Part shown: piece by piece, positions 8,839 to 18,501 of the stretch | How positions within the stretch are numbered: position 1 is the stretch's first letter | Layout: every line of letters begins with the position of its first letter | Origin: Saprospiraceae bacterium | GTDB taxonomy: Bacteria; Bacteroidota; Bacteroidia; Chitinophagales; Saprospiraceae | Assembly (NCBI GenBank): GCA_013001595.1 | Contig: JABDMH010000050.1 | Span: 1 to 37,607, forward strand | Direction of reading: 5' to 3' | Length of the DNA stretch: 37,607 nucleotides | The notes under the pieces: model-generated | Databases searched by the model: none | Told to the model about the DNA's origin: nothing | Seen by the model: the letters and a program-made list of their open reading frames with translations, nothing else | Program-made: the position numbers and the translations under genes

Positions 8839-10461
8839 TTACCGTCTTCCAGCTTCCTTGTACATGTTAATAAAATGCTGATCTAGGTCTTCGGAGTCTT
8901 GGTATTTAGTGCGAAGGTCAGACAGTCTCATAGTAAGGTCTTCAACAACGGATTGATAGTTGGGGTCAGAATATACATTTAACATTTCCAGCGTATCTTT
9001 TTTCCGGTCGTAGAGTTCCCACTCGTCCACATCATCGTAGAAATGAGCGAGTTTATATTCTTCTGTCACGATGCCATAGTGCCTTTTTACCATGTGTGCA
9101 CCAGGATATTCGTAATAATGATAGTACACGGCATCTCGAAATCCTTCATTCTTTCCTTCGAATAGTGGAATTAGGTTTTCGCCTTGCATATCTGCTGGAG
9201 GAATGATGTTTGCGCAACGTAGGAAAGTGGGAGCGAAATCAAGATTCTGCACCATTTGAGTATTGATGGAGCCCGGCTCAATGATTCCCGGCCACTTGAC
9301 CAATAATGGAGTCTTAAAGGACTCATCATAAATAAAACGTTTATCAAACCAACCATGTTCGCCCAAATAGAATCCCTGATCTGAAGTATAAACGACAATC
9401 GTGTTTTCAGAGAGTCCGCGCTCATCTAGGTAGTCAAGGACCTGTCCTACACCTTCATCTACTGCAGCAATACATGCCAGGTAGTCTTGCATATACCGTT
9501 GGTATTTCCAGCGCATTAGGTCTTCATGGGACATGGAGTGATAGCGTTCTTTAAATGCCTGCATCACAGGATCGTATGCTTCCTCCCACGCGGTTCGTTG
9601 GGCTGTGGTCTGCCTTTTTCTCAGTCCTTCAAGCGCTCTTCTACCATGATTGTTGGATTGCTTAATACCTAGCTCATCAATGATCTCGGGGTTGAGTTTG
9701 TTGTCCCCTGCCCAAGTCATGTGGGTAAAAACATTCATTTCGGCTTGCCGAGCGGCTGTCCCTCGACCTTCATAGTCATCAAAAAGTGTGGGTGGCTCAG
9801 GAAAGGTTTTTTTGACGTATTCTTTAAAATGCCGCTCAGCAGGTTGCCAGGCTCGGTGTGGTGCTTTATGCAGGTACATCAGGAGAAAGGGATCTTCATC
9901 TCTACGCTCATTCTTGAGCCAATCCAGGGTCATTTCAGTGATGATATCGGTTGTGTATCCTTCCAGCCGGATTCTTCCCTCTTCTTTGGTGATGAAGTCG
10001 GGGTTGTAATAATGTCCCTGCCCAGGTAAAATTTTAAATTGATCAAATCCCTTCGGATTATTGCCAAAATGGAGTTTTCCAAACATGGCTGTTTGGTAGC
10101 CCGCATCATTTAGAAGTTGTGGAAAAGTGATCTGAGTCGTATCAAATGGGAAGCGATTGTCAATCTTGCCATTGAGGTGGCTGTGTTTCCCAGTGAGAAT
10201 AACTGCTCGTGAAGGAGCACAGATCGAGTTGGTCACACAAGCGTTGGTAAAGAGCATGCCATCATCGGCGATTCGGTCAATGTTTGGTGTTTGCATCAAC
10301 TTGTCGCTATAGGCACTAATGGCTTGGTAAGCATGATCATCAGACATGATGAAGACAATATTGGGTCTTTCTTGATCCTGATTAGATTGCTCTTTGACCT
10401 CACTAGTGCAAGCTGCAAGTAGGAGTAGTAATAGGGTACCTAAACCAAATGGTCTGATCAT
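8839..10461 (-). CDS. lipoprotein sulfatase (type I formylglycine sulfatase), copy 2
   Basis: 540 residues starting MIRPFGLGTLLLLLLAAC, a lipoprotein signal with Cys18. The sulfatase core follows: IVFIMSDDHAYQAIS (metal Asp pair at 41-42), CAPSR with the formylglycine-precursor Cys81, GKLH at 128-131, and TSDQGFYLGEHGWFDKRF near the C-terminal metal site. It is highly similar over its full length to the downstream copy, diverging mainly in the leader and around residues 230-300. All catalytic positions I can check are kept in both. It starts 36 bases after the phosphohexomutase stop, so the three genes may be co-transcribed. Maturation needs a formylglycine-generating enzyme or anSME, not present in this window. 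Confidence 0.92.
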   Translation of the reverse strand: MIRPFGLGTLLLLLLAACTSEVKEQSNQDQERPNIVFIMSDDHAYQAISAYSDKLMQTPNIDRIADDGMLFTNACVTNSICAPSRAVILTGKHSHLNGKIDNRFPFDTTQITFPQLLNDAGYQTAMFGKLHFGNNPKGFDQFKILPGQGHYYNPDFITKEEGRIRLEGYTTDIITEMTLDWLKNERRDEDPFLLMYLHKAPHRAWQPAERHFKEYVKKTFPEPPTLFDDYEGRGTAARQAEMNVFTHMTWAGDNKLNPEIIDELGIKQSNNHGRRALEGLRKRQTTAQRTAWEEAYDPVMQAFKERYHSMSHEDLMRWKYQRYMQDYLACIAAVDEGVGQVLDYLDERGLSENTIVVYTSDQGFYLGEHGWFDKRFIYDESFKTPLLVKWPGIIEPGSINTQMVQNLDFAPTFLRCANIIPPADMQGENLIPLFEGKNEGFRDAVYYHYYEYPGAHMVKRHYGIVTEEYKLAHFYDDVDEWELYDRKKDTLEMLNVYSDPNYQSVVEDLTMRLSDLRTKYQDSEDLDQHFINMYKEAGRR

Positions 10462-10497
10462 AATTACACGTCTAATTATTTAATTAAATATCTCAAG

Positions 10498-12234
10498 TTA
10501 AATATTGAGATCCGCGATTAGCTGGTCAATCCGTTTTAACAGATTGTTTTTCGTTTCTTCATATTGACTTGTATGCTCCAAGGGGCTATTCACAGACACA
10601 TAGAATTTAATTTTCGGTTCTGTGCCTGATGGCCGGGCTGAAATAATACTTCCGTTGTCAGTGACAAATTGAAGCACATTTGATTTCGGAAAATCCAACT
10701 GCTCGCTAGATCCGGTTCCGACATGATGCGCTTTCCCCTCCTGGTAATCCTTAATGGTAATGACTTCTTCACCCGCCAATGCTGTTGGTGGATTCTTGCG
10801 AAAGGATGCCATCATTTCTTGGATTTCCTCCGCTCCTCGTTTACCTTTTTTAGTAAAAGAAACCAGCTTTTCCTGGTAGCATCCATACTCAACATACATG
10901 GCTAGCAGGGTTTCGTATAGACTTGATCCCTGGTCTTTATAATATGCCGTCATTTCAGCAATAATGGCTGCCGCAACAACCGCATCCTTGTCTCGAACAA
11001 TATCGCCAACTAGGTAGCCATAACTTTCTTCACCACCACCAATGAAAGTCTTCTGACCTTCTAAATCGGACATGCACTGAGCAATGTGCTTAAACCCGGT
11101 CAAGGTATTGTAGCATTCCACATTTTTGGAGTCAGCAATTTTATCCAGTAGGTACGAAGTGACGATGGTCTTAACAATGTATTGATTGCCATCGATCTTA
11201 CCATGTTTCTCCCAGGCATTTAATAAATAATAGATCAGAAGGGCACCAGTTTGATTGCCATTTAGTAGCATGAATTGACCTTTTGCATCTTGAATGGCAA
11301 TACCGACCCGATCTGCATCTGGATCGGTAGCCATTACCAGATCCGCATCGATCTCTTTACCTTTAGCTAGGGCCATGCTCAAGGCTTCCTCTTCTTCAGG
11401 GTTGGGATAAATCACAGTTGGGAAGTTGCCGTCAGGCATTGCTTGTTCTTCTACCACCTGTACATTGTCAAACCCAAACCGTTTTAGGGCATCAGGTACC
11501 ATAGGAGATCCGGTTCCATGAATTGGTGAGAAGACGATTTTTAGATCTGATTGATGCTTGATCTCTTCTTGGGAGATGGATAGCTTGCACAGTTCAGACA
11601 GATACTTCTCGTCCATCTCTGAGCCGATGGTGACGATGTTTTCTTCAATGGCGGCAAATTTCACTTGGTCGATGGAGTCAATGGCTCTTACCTCCTGAAT
11701 TATGTTGGCATCATGCGGTGCCACTACTTGTCCTCCATTACTTCCATAGACCTTATATCCATTGTATTCTTTAGGATTGTGCGAGGCAGTGACCATGACT
11801 CCACTGTGACAGCCCAATTCTCTGATGGCAAAGGATAGCTCGGGTGTTGGTCTTAGGGCATCGAACGAATACACGGTAAATCCATTGGCACTCAATACTC
11901 CGGCAGCCGTTTGTGCAAATAGCGGAGATTTGATTCTGCTGTCATGAGCTATGGCCACTTTAATCTTTTCTCCAGGATAGGTTTTTGTTAAAAAATTGGC
12001 CAACCCTTGTGTGGCCATACCTATCGTATATACATTCACCCGGTTTGATCCGGGGCCCATAATTCCCCTCAATCCACCGGTGCCAAAATCCAAATCCTTG
12101 TAGAATGCATCTGTGAGTTCATCGTACGCCTTATTATCCAGCAAATCTTGAATGGTGTTCTTGGTCTTCTGATCGTAATTGCCGGCTAACCAAGTGTCGA
12201 TTCTTTGCTGGATTTCTGGTCTAAGTGTTTGCAT
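10498..12234 (-). CDS. phospho-sugar mutase (phosphoglucomutase/phosphomannomutase family)
   Basis: A 578-residue cytoplasmic alpha-D-phosphohexomutase that interconverts hexose 1- and 6-phosphates. The phosphoserine loop is TASHNP (149-154), the magnesium loop DPDADR (304-309), the sugar-binding loop GGGEESYGY, and the phosphate-binding loop RPSGTEPKIKFYV near the C-terminus. All four domains are complete. Length fits the longer PgcA-like group found in Bacteroidota and Firmicutes. Glucose versus mannose preference cannot be read from the sequence. The sulfatase pair lies directly downstream on the same strand. Confidence 0.93.
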   Translation of the reverse strand: MQTLRPEIQQRIDTWLAGNYDQKTKNTIQDLLDNKAYDELTDAFYKDLDFGTGGLRGIMGPGSNRVNVYTIGMATQGLANFLTKTYPGEKIKVAIAHDSRIKSPLFAQTAAGVLSANGFTVYSFDALRPTPELSFAIRELGCHSGVMVTASHNPKEYNGYKVYGSNGGQVVAPHDANIIQEVRAIDSIDQVKFAAIEENIVTIGSEMDEKYLSELCKLSISQEEIKHQSDLKIVFSPIHGTGSPMVPDALKRFGFDNVQVVEEQAMPDGNFPTVIYPNPEEEEALSMALAKGKEIDADLVMATDPDADRVGIAIQDAKGQFMLLNGNQTGALLIYYLLNAWEKHGKIDGNQYIVKTIVTSYLLDKIADSKNVECYNTLTGFKHIAQCMSDLEGQKTFIGGGEESYGYLVGDIVRDKDAVVAAAIIAEMTAYYKDQGSSLYETLLAMYVEYGCYQEKLVSFTKKGKRGAEEIQEMMASFRKNPPTALAGEEVITIKDYQEGKAHHVGTGSSEQLDFPKSNVLQFVTDNGSIISARPSGTEPKIKFYVSVNSPLEHTSQYEETKNNLLKRIDQLIADLNI

Positions 12235-12341
12235 ATTGGTAGATTGATTTTGACTGAATATAGTTGATTTTTTTTATCAGTGTTGCTTGTATCTCTTTTT
12301 GCCCAGCGGTAAAATACCACTTACTTCAAATTGCGAGAGAG

Positions 12342-13307
12342 CTAATCTTTTGCAGCTGCTTTCTCTAGCCGATCATTCATTGTTAAACCAAGTCCTTGAT
12401 CGGGTAGTCGCTCCACTAAAATTAAGTCTAGGTCGAGTTTGTCCATGAGGCGCAGTGCATGATATAGACGCTTACCCGCTTCATCAAGATCGGCGGAGGC
12501 GCTAAGCACGATTTGATGCGTCAAAGGTATCTCCTCATGTGTTCTTGAAAAAGCAATAATGCCGGTGCGATCCTCATTGCAATTCAGCAGGGATTTCTTG
12601 AGATCCGTGACCACACGTATGGAGGTACCTGGTGCGTAGTGATACGGAAGCATGCCAGGACCCAGTGGAGATGGACTAGTTTCAGTACTTATGTCTATGG
12701 CTGTACCCAGTACCTCCTCAATCTCTGAGGGTGTGATGGCTCCATACCTGAGGAGCGCCGGCTTATCTTTTTGAAAAGAGACGATGGTCGATTCCAGGCC
12801 TAGCGTACAAGGGCCCCCATCTAGAATATAGGGAATCCGATCTCCCAATTGAGCGGCGACATGCTCGGCAGCTGTTGGACTGATGTATCCAAATGGGTTG
12901 GCGCTTGGAGCTGCAAGGGGAAAATCGATGGACTGCAATAAGCCGAGTGTCAGCGGGTGATTGGGCATTCTAACGGCCACAGTTGTTAATCCAGAGGTGA
13001 CCACATCAGGGATGATCGGTTTCCGCGGTAAGATCATGGTGAGAGGGCCGGGCCAAAAATGTTGACCAAGAATCTGAGCCTGCGCCGGAATATCCTTTAC
13101 ATACTGCAGCAATTGTTGGCGATGACCAATGTGTATAATGAGCGGATTGTGAGAAGGTCTATTCTTTATAGAGAAGATCTGATCAATAGCATCTACATCC
13201 AAAGCGTTTCCTGCCAAGCCATATACCGTTTCTGTCGGAATGGCTACGATCCCACCTTCCCTTAAAATTTTCGCAGACTTTGCAATATCTGTACCTATTT
13301 CAGCCAT
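12342..13307 (-). CDS. sua5: L-threonylcarbamoyladenylate synthase, Sua5 type
   Basis: Makes threonylcarbamoyl-AMP from threonine, bicarbonate and ATP for the t6A modification at tRNA position 37. The YrdC domain covers residues ~8-195, with IPTETVYGLAGNA, the KNRPSHNP nucleotide-binding segment (48-55) and APSANPFGYISPTAAEHV. The linker PGMLPYHYAPGT and a C-terminal Sua5 domain (~225-321) make this the long Sua5 form rather than the short TsaC form. At 321 residues it is full length. A 107-base gap separates it from the mutase downstream. Confidence 0.92.
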   Translation of the reverse strand: MAEIGTDIAKSAKILREGGIVAIPTETVYGLAGNALDVDAIDQIFSIKNRPSHNPLIIHIGHRQQLLQYVKDIPAQAQILGQHFWPGPLTMILPRKPIIPDVVTSGLTTVAVRMPNHPLTLGLLQSIDFPLAAPSANPFGYISPTAAEHVAAQLGDRIPYILDGGPCTLGLESTIVSFQKDKPALLRYGAITPSEIEEVLGTAIDISTETSPSPLGPGMLPYHYAPGTSIRVVTDLKKSLLNCNEDRTGIIAFSRTHEEIPLTHQIVLSASADLDEAGKRLYHALRLMDKLDLDLILVERLPDQGLGLTMNDRLEKAAAKD

Positions 13308-13366
13308 TAACTTACCAATTGCAATAAAGGCAAAAATAGGTGATTCCTATGAATACCAGATTGAGT

Positions 13367-13725
13367 TCAAGCCCACTTGCTTTTTCTTTTTAACGCCATC
13401 CACACAAGGCCCAGAAGAACTGCCAAGCCCAACATAAGCAACCAGTTTGAATATCTACCATCACGTATACTGATTGATTGGTAATCGCCGATCAGGACCA
13501 GTCCGGCCCACTAATATGGCGCCTTGAGTCTTGCCGGTACTTCACGGAGGTAATCCAGCTTTGCCTGCCGTAGTGCTGTACTCTTATCCCATCTTTTGGC
13601 CAGATAGTCGTAAAAGTGTTTTAAAATGATGGCAGGTGCCAAGATGGGCCAAATCTCTATCAGGTATAATGATCCATTTACTTGCAGCTTAATTTGCTTG
13701 CAATTCGAGAGTTACAAAATTGATC
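13367..13725 (-). pseudogene. C-terminal remnant of a CHAT-domain protein
   Basis: The minus strand reads YLIEIWPILAPAIILKHFYD, then LAKRWDKSTALRQAKLDYLR, then LKAPY, a TAG, and WAGLVLIGD. A membrane-like tail (NWLLMLGLAVLLGLVWMALK) follows, to a TGA at 13367-13369. This is the end of a CHAT (caspase-like) domain: the SLWxxxDxxTAxIMxxFYxxLA helix, the ALRQAKLDYL helix and the PYYWAGFVLIGD strand, with the second aromatic of PYYW replaced by a stop. Upstream the frame breaks, with only IASKLSCKWIII in another frame echoing the preceding helix and strand. The catalytic His and Cys region and any TPR part are gone. The adjacent intact TPR membrane protein is a usual partner of such genes. Confidence 0.72.
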
Positions 13726-13939
13726 AGAGTTTTGTAAGGGAGGAGTCTTCCATCTCATTTACATTTTTGAGTGATATTAAAAAGGGAGCGTCAGACAATT
13801 GCATTGTGGATGGAAAATACGGTATGCTTGTATTGTTCAAAATAAGTACAAGTGGTATCGAGATCTGTTGCTAAGCAGTGAATAATATGTCTATCGCGTA
13901 TTTGGACAGACCTATGTAATTTTTTTGTCAGTGATCCAC

Positions 13940-14686
13940 TTATTGCGTTATCATTTCTTGCCACAATTCCTTTGCTGGAAATTTATCTGATATTGCTGAG
14001 GGGAAATCCCAAAGGATCCATTTTTTCATGACAATCTTGCGGTTTTGCAAAGCCAGTTGACAAAGGCTCCAATACCAACGCGATTCATTGACGAAAGGAC
14101 CATCAATGCCATCGATGAGTTTCGAAAAATGATAGGAAGCCTTGATGTTATTACCCTGAGCCAATTCGGCAGACCCAACGTAGTAAATCAGGCTATCATT
14201 TTGGGGTTTTTGGCTGAGTAGTTGTTCCCATTTTTCGATTGCTATAGCGTACTCTTCATTTTTGAAATCGACCATAGCGCCATAAAAGGAAAATTCGTCC
14301 GTGGTGCTCATTGGTGTGGGTAAACCGGGATCAACGACATAGTATACCTGATAATAGGGTTGATTTGGATTTGGTCGTATTATGAAATATAGGACTGCGA
14401 CCAAAACGAGTATAGAGACTGCGATAGTCCACGACTGTGGCTTTTGCTTTTTTCGTGCTGGACCCATTTGCTTCACGATTGCTCCTGAATTTTCATCCTC
14501 CTCTTGTGCGGTTGAACTAAGTTCGTGTTGTAGTGTATCTTTTTTGTTCCTACACATGAGTGTCCGCGCCTTGTGTACTGCGGCTCGTAAGGCTGGATCT
14601 AAAGCCATCGCTTTTTCAAAGGCCTCAATTTCTGCCGGGCCCAACTCGCCCATCAAATATTTTTCTATGTCTTGGTCAGACCTCAT
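13940..14686 (-). CDS. anti-sigma-like membrane protein with TPR-type C-terminal region
   Basis: 248 residues. The N-terminal part (DQDIEKYLMGELGPAEIEAF) looks like the zinc-less anti-sigma head common in Bacteroidota. It is followed by a basic stretch, one membrane helix (about 86-103, WTIAVSILVLVAVLYFIIR), and an outer region with TPR-like helices (AIAIEKWEQLL, DSLIYYVGSAELAQGNNIKA). In related genomes such proteins sit between an ECF sigma factor gene and a CHAT-TPR gene. Here the CHAT gene downstream is only a fragment, and no sigma factor gene is visible upstream. The last ~35 residues look atypical for a TPR and may reflect a late frameshift. Function is inferred from context. Confidence 0.7.
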   Translation of the reverse strand: MRSDQDIEKYLMGELGPAEIEAFEKAMALDPALRAAVHKARTLMCRNKKDTLQHELSSTAQEEDENSGAIVKQMGPARKKQKPQSWTIAVSILVLVAVLYFIIRPNPNQPYYQVYYVVDPGLPTPMSTTDEFSFYGAMVDFKNEEYAIAIEKWEQLLSQKPQNDSLIYYVGSAELAQGNNIKASYHFSKLIDGIDGPFVNESRWYWSLCQLALQNRKIVMKKWILWDFPSAISDKFPAKELWQEMITQ

Positions 14687-14926
14687 GTGCTTTTTAATAT
14701 TAAGGATCTATTCTGAGATTGCACACATCCAAATTTATTCTTTAGGAATTTACCTACATATTTAGTGCCGAAGTAAGCTTTTCTAAGGATTTTTGTCCAA
14801 TTAATATTATTGCCATATTTCGTGTATTAGAGAACATCGAACAGTCGTATAAGGAGGTTGCAGTCGTCCATTTCGCTAACAAACGGATATTGTCATATTT
14901 TAGTGACTAAACCATCATGAAGAAAA

Positions 14927-15298
14927 ATGACGACTACACCTGAACACGATGAGCGCATCGCTAAGATGACATTTGCTTCCGTCTATCCGCATTATGTAAC
15001 CAAGGTTGAGAAGAAGGGAAGGACCAAAGCAGAATTGCATCAGGTCATTGAATGGCTGACCAAGTTTGATAGCAATCATATCCAGGACCTTATTGATGCC
15101 CAAGTCACGTTTGAGACATTCTTCGACAGGGCATCACTAAATCCCAATGCCCACCTAATAAAGGGCGTGATTTGCGGCTATCGAATTGAAGATATCGAAA
15201 CCCCACTGACCCAGCAGGTACGGTACCTGGACAAGTTGATAGATGAACTGGCCAAGGGGCGGCAGATGGAAAAAATTCTTCGAACCCCGAGTGCATAA
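14927..15298 (+). CDS. DUF2200 family protein
   Basis: A 123-residue soluble protein, complete for DUF2200. The recognisable blocks are HDERIAKMTFASVYPHYV, LHQVIEWLT, VTFETFF, NPNAHLIKGVICGYR and QVRYLDKLIDELAKGRQMEK. There is no signal peptide or membrane segment. The family is widespread in bacteria and its biochemical role is unknown to me. It stands alone, facing the minus-strand ABC-F gene (convergent, 84 bases between stops). Confidence 0.9.
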   Translation: MTTTPEHDERIAKMTFASVYPHYVTKVEKKGRTKAELHQVIEWLTKFDSNHIQDLIDAQVTFETFFDRASLNPNAHLIKGVICGYRIEDIETPLTQQVRYLDKLIDELAKGRQMEKILRTPSA

Positions 15299-15382
15299 GT
15301 CTATAATTAGCTAGTCGATAAGGTTTGCTATGCTGTGGTTTCGTAAAAAATGCAAGCTTGAAGCCATAACTTCATAGCTGCA

Positions 15383-17053
15383 CTAGAGCAAGGTCTTAAA
15401 GACCGGCCGTTTGGGTGTGATGTCGCCCAGTCGTTCTTTCTTGGCGGCCTCAAAAGCACTAAAGTTACCTTCGTAAAAGATGAGTTGTCCATTGTCTTCG
15501 TAAGATAGGATATGGGTTGCGAGACGATCGATGAACCAACGATCATGTGAGATCATCAACACGCATCCGGCGAAGGCTTCTATGGCCTCCTCGAGTGCAC
15601 GAAGCGTGTTTACATCAATATCATTAGTAGGTTCATCTAATAGGAGTACGTTCCCGCCTTCCTTGAGGGTCATGGCCAAATGCAGACGATTTCGCTCTCC
15701 GCCAGACAGTACGCCCACTTTTTTCTGTTGGTCACTCCCACTAAAATTGAACCTAGCTAGATAGGCCCGGGCATTCACTTCTGTTTGCCCGATTTTAATA
15801 TGCGCTAGTCCTTGGCTGATGACTTCGTAAATGGTCTTGTCCGGTAGCAGATCTTTGTGCGATTGGTCAACGTATGCAAGCTGTACACTGCTTCCGATCT
15901 CAATTTCTCCAGAATCGGGCTGCTCCTCACCCATGATCATTCTGAATAAGGTGGATTTACCAACCCCATTGGGTCCGATGATTCCGACAATGGCATTCTT
16001 GGGAATAGATACGGTTAGATCGTCGATCAGAACACGATTATCGTAGGCCTTCGTCAAATTATGTATGTCTATGACGGTATCCCCAAGTCTGGGTCCGGGT
16101 GGAATGTACAATTCGAGCTTGGCTTCACGTTCTTTGGTTTCCGCATTGCTCATGGCCTCATAGGCATTTAGGCGCGCCTTGCCCTTACTCTGCTTGGCCT
16201 TAGCATTCATACGCGTCCACTCCAATTCACGCTTTAGGATCTTCTGACGCTTAGATTCAGCCTTCTCTTCTTGAGCTAATCGTTTAGACTTTTGCTCTAG
16301 CCAGCTGCTGTAGTTACCTTGCCACGGAATGCCCTCGCCGCGATCCAACTCCAATATCCAGCCGGCGACGTTGTCCAAAAAGTAGCGATCGTGTGTTACT
16401 GCGATCACCGTACCTGGAAAAGACTTTAGAAATTGTTCGAGCCAGTGGACGGATTCGGCATCCAGGTGGTTCGTAGGCTCATCTAACAGCAGGATATCTG
16501 GCTTGCTCAATAGCAGTCGGCACAAAGCTACTCTTCGTCTTTCTCCTCCAGATAGAACCTGAATGGGCGTATCATCTGGCGGACATCTAAGGGCATCCAT
16601 GGCCACTTCAAGTGTATGATCAAGATCCCAAGCATTGAGATGATCCATCTTGTCAAGTAATTCACCTTGTACTTCAACCGCCTTCATCATCTCATCATCA
16701 CTGAGTGGCTCAGCCAGCTTTGCTGAAGCTTCCTCATAGGCATTGACCACTTCAACAATGTGCTGCAGCCCCTCCTTCACGGTTTCCTTCACAGTCTTGG
16801 TCTCATCAAGGGTAGGCTCTTGTTCTAAATAACCGATCTGGTAGTCTTTGTCAAAGGTTACTTTACCTTGATAGTTATCATCTATTCCTGCAATGATCTT
16901 CAACAGGCTTGATTTTCCAGATCCATTGAGACCCAATACGCCAATCTTGGCACCATAAAAGAAAGACAGCCAAATATTCTTTAATACCTGTTTATTTGGA
17001 GGGAATATTTTACTCACGCCCTCCATGGCAAAAATCACTTTCTTGTCTGACAT
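15383..17053 (-). CDS. ettA: ABC-F ATPase, energy-dependent translational throttle protein EttA type
   Basis: A 556-residue soluble ABC-F protein with two nucleotide-binding domains and no membrane segments. Walker A motifs are GLNGSGKSS (41-49) and GPNGVGKST. The signatures are LSGGERRRVALCRLLLSKP and LSGGERNRLHLAMTLK, each followed by an LLLDEPTN Walker B. Between them lies the charged interdomain linker (about 240-320). EttA binds the ribosomal E site and gates the first elongation steps according to ATP/ADP level. Length and the MEGVSKIFPPNKQVLKNIWL start agree with EttA rather than Uup or YheS. Convergent with the DUF2200 gene. Confidence 0.92.
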   Translation of the reverse strand: MSDKKVIFAMEGVSKIFPPNKQVLKNIWLSFFYGAKIGVLGLNGSGKSSLLKIIAGIDDNYQGKVTFDKDYQIGYLEQEPTLDETKTVKETVKEGLQHIVEVVNAYEEASAKLAEPLSDDEMMKAVEVQGELLDKMDHLNAWDLDHTLEVAMDALRCPPDDTPIQVLSGGERRRVALCRLLLSKPDILLLDEPTNHLDAESVHWLEQFLKSFPGTVIAVTHDRYFLDNVAGWILELDRGEGIPWQGNYSSWLEQKSKRLAQEEKAESKRQKILKRELEWTRMNAKAKQSKGKARLNAYEAMSNAETKEREAKLELYIPPGPRLGDTVIDIHNLTKAYDNRVLIDDLTVSIPKNAIVGIIGPNGVGKSTLFRMIMGEEQPDSGEIEIGSSVQLAYVDQSHKDLLPDKTIYEVISQGLAHIKIGQTEVNARAYLARFNFSGSDQQKKVGVLSGGERNRLHLAMTLKEGGNVLLLDEPTNDIDVNTLRALEEAIEAFAGCVLMISHDRWFIDRLATHILSYEDNGQLIFYEGNFSAFEAAKKERLGDITPKRPVFKTLL

Positions 17054-17122
17054 GTCACTCGATTAAATTACTACTTGGTCAAATTACTTCAAATCTTGGT
17101 GGAACTCCAATATACAGAATGA

Positions 17123-17785
17123 TCAAAGGGTACCTTTTCTCTTTTCGCCTTTTTGATTGCCTTGCCAGTATTTACCACTTTCCACTTCGAGGCAGGTCAG
17201 CCATTGGCCACCGTAGGCATATGTATCAATACAAATGGTATGGCCGAAGTCTGCAACCAAACCGTTCTTTCTTGCCGTGTGTCCACAAATGACCGTCTTC
17301 TCATCTTGATATGCAATGGGATGTTCATATTTGTCCCAATACTTGGCTTGATCAGACTGCTGATGTAGTGGAATGCCAGGTTCCAGTCCACCATGCACAA
17401 AAATGGTGTTCTGGTGCGTGAAAATGGATAGTCCATCTTCCATAAAAGCCCAGTGTTCATCTGGTACGATCTTCCAATCAAGTGGGTCTGAATCACCATA
17501 GGAAGCAATGGTTTCAGCTCCCCCATAACCTTTCCATTTATCTAGAAATGAGGCATCTACCCGTGAACGCATCATCATGATCTCATGATTGCCCTTTAGT
17601 GTAATGAAGTTGTACTTGTCACCATGGTCAACAAGCCACTGTATGGTTTGCTTGGATTGAGGACCCCTATCGACATAGTCTCCCAGGAAAACCACCAGGT
17701 CTTCGGAAGTCGGACCGACTGCCGAAAAAACCGTTTCGAGGGCGGTCAGACATCCGTGAATATCTCCGATTGCATAGATGGCCAT
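17123..17785 (-). CDS. PPP-type metallophosphoesterase (serine/threonine phosphatase-like)
   Basis: 220 residues containing the calcineurin-like metal-binding set: GDIHG (7-11), GDYVDRGPQS (35-44), KGNHEIMM (64-71), FVHGGLEPG and ICGHTA. This arrangement is typical of bacterial PPP phosphatases, which dephosphorylate Ser/Thr or His residues in proteins, and of the related diadenosine tetraphosphatases (ApaH). It is shorter than ApaH (about 280), so a PrpA-like phosphatase is more likely. The true substrate is unknown. It lies 69 bases upstream of the ABC-F start on the same strand and may be co-transcribed. Confidence 0.88.
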   Translation of the reverse strand: MAIYAIGDIHGCLTALETVFSAVGPTSEDLVVFLGDYVDRGPQSKQTIQWLVDHGDKYNFITLKGNHEIMMMRSRVDASFLDKWKGYGGAETIASYGDSDPLDWKIVPDEHWAFMEDGLSIFTHQNTIFVHGGLEPGIPLHQQSDQAKYWDKYEHPIAYQDEKTVICGHTARKNGLVADFGHTICIDTYAYGGQWLTCLEVESGKYWQGNQKGEKRKGTL

Positions 17786-17952
17786 AGGGTCAACTTAAAA
17801 AGCCACAAAGGTAAGTTCTCCGCAGAAAAAAGCAAGTTGGGTGGATGCTATGCAGAAAAGGTACTCGAGTAGATCGTCAGCTAGTGGAATGCATGTATTG
17901 TTGGTAAGCTTTTTCACAAGAATGTTGTTACTTCATCTCACAATCGTTGATC

Positions 17953-18501
17953 ATGAAAAAGATATTGGCATTTGGGGCCAGTAGTAGCAAAGCATCCATT
18001 AATCAGCAATTTGCCATCTATGTGGCTAGGCAAATAAAAGAAGCAGAGGTAATCGAAGTTGATCTGAACGACTATGAAATGCCCATCTATAGTGTTGATC
18101 GACAAAGGGAGAACGGCATTCATCCTCTAGCCTTGTCATTCAAGGAACTCTTGAAATCTTGCGATGGCCTGGTTATTTCATTTGCTGAACACAATGGTGC
18201 GTACAGTACTGCTTTCAAGAATATATTTGATTGGATATCACGCATTGACAAGAATGTGTGGGAGGAAAAGCCGATGCTGATCCTGTCGACTGCTCCAGGC
18301 AGCAGGGGTGGCGCTACAGTTTTTGGAATAGCACATGCTAAGTTCACCCGGATGAATCCGAACACTGTGAAGGGGGTTTCTTTACCATTCTTTCACAAGA
18401 ATTTTTCGAAAGAAGTAGGTGTATTAGATACGGAACTTGCAGAAGTACTTAAGGGGAGCATTCATGACTTCGAGCATATGCTAACAGACCAGGTAGGCTG
18501 A
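17953..18501 (+). CDS. NADPH-dependent FMN reductase family protein
   Basis: 182 residues from ATG at 17953; a TTG six bases earlier is less likely. Flavodoxin-like fold: the FMN phosphate loop is FGASSSKASINQQFA near the N-terminus, and LVISFAEHNGAYSTAFKNIF carries the second flavin loop (usual form TPEYNGS). MLILSTAPGSRGGATVFG contains the third. Family members reduce flavins, quinones or azo compounds using NAD(P)H. The middle loop has AEHNG rather than PEYNG, a modest variation. Physiological substrate not evident. Confidence 0.85.
   Translation: MKKILAFGASSSKASINQQFAIYVARQIKEAEVIEVDLNDYEMPIYSVDRQRENGIHPLALSFKELLKSCDGLVISFAEHNGAYSTAFKNIFDWISRIDKNVWEEKPMLILSTAPGSRGGATVFGIAHAKFTRMNPNTVKGVSLPFFHKNFSKEVGVLDTELAEVLKGSIHDFEHMLTDQVG

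Noticed and set aside
13626-13874. 82-codon plus-strand frame
   Set aside because: It overlaps the CHAT-domain remnant on the other strand and has no protein-like features.
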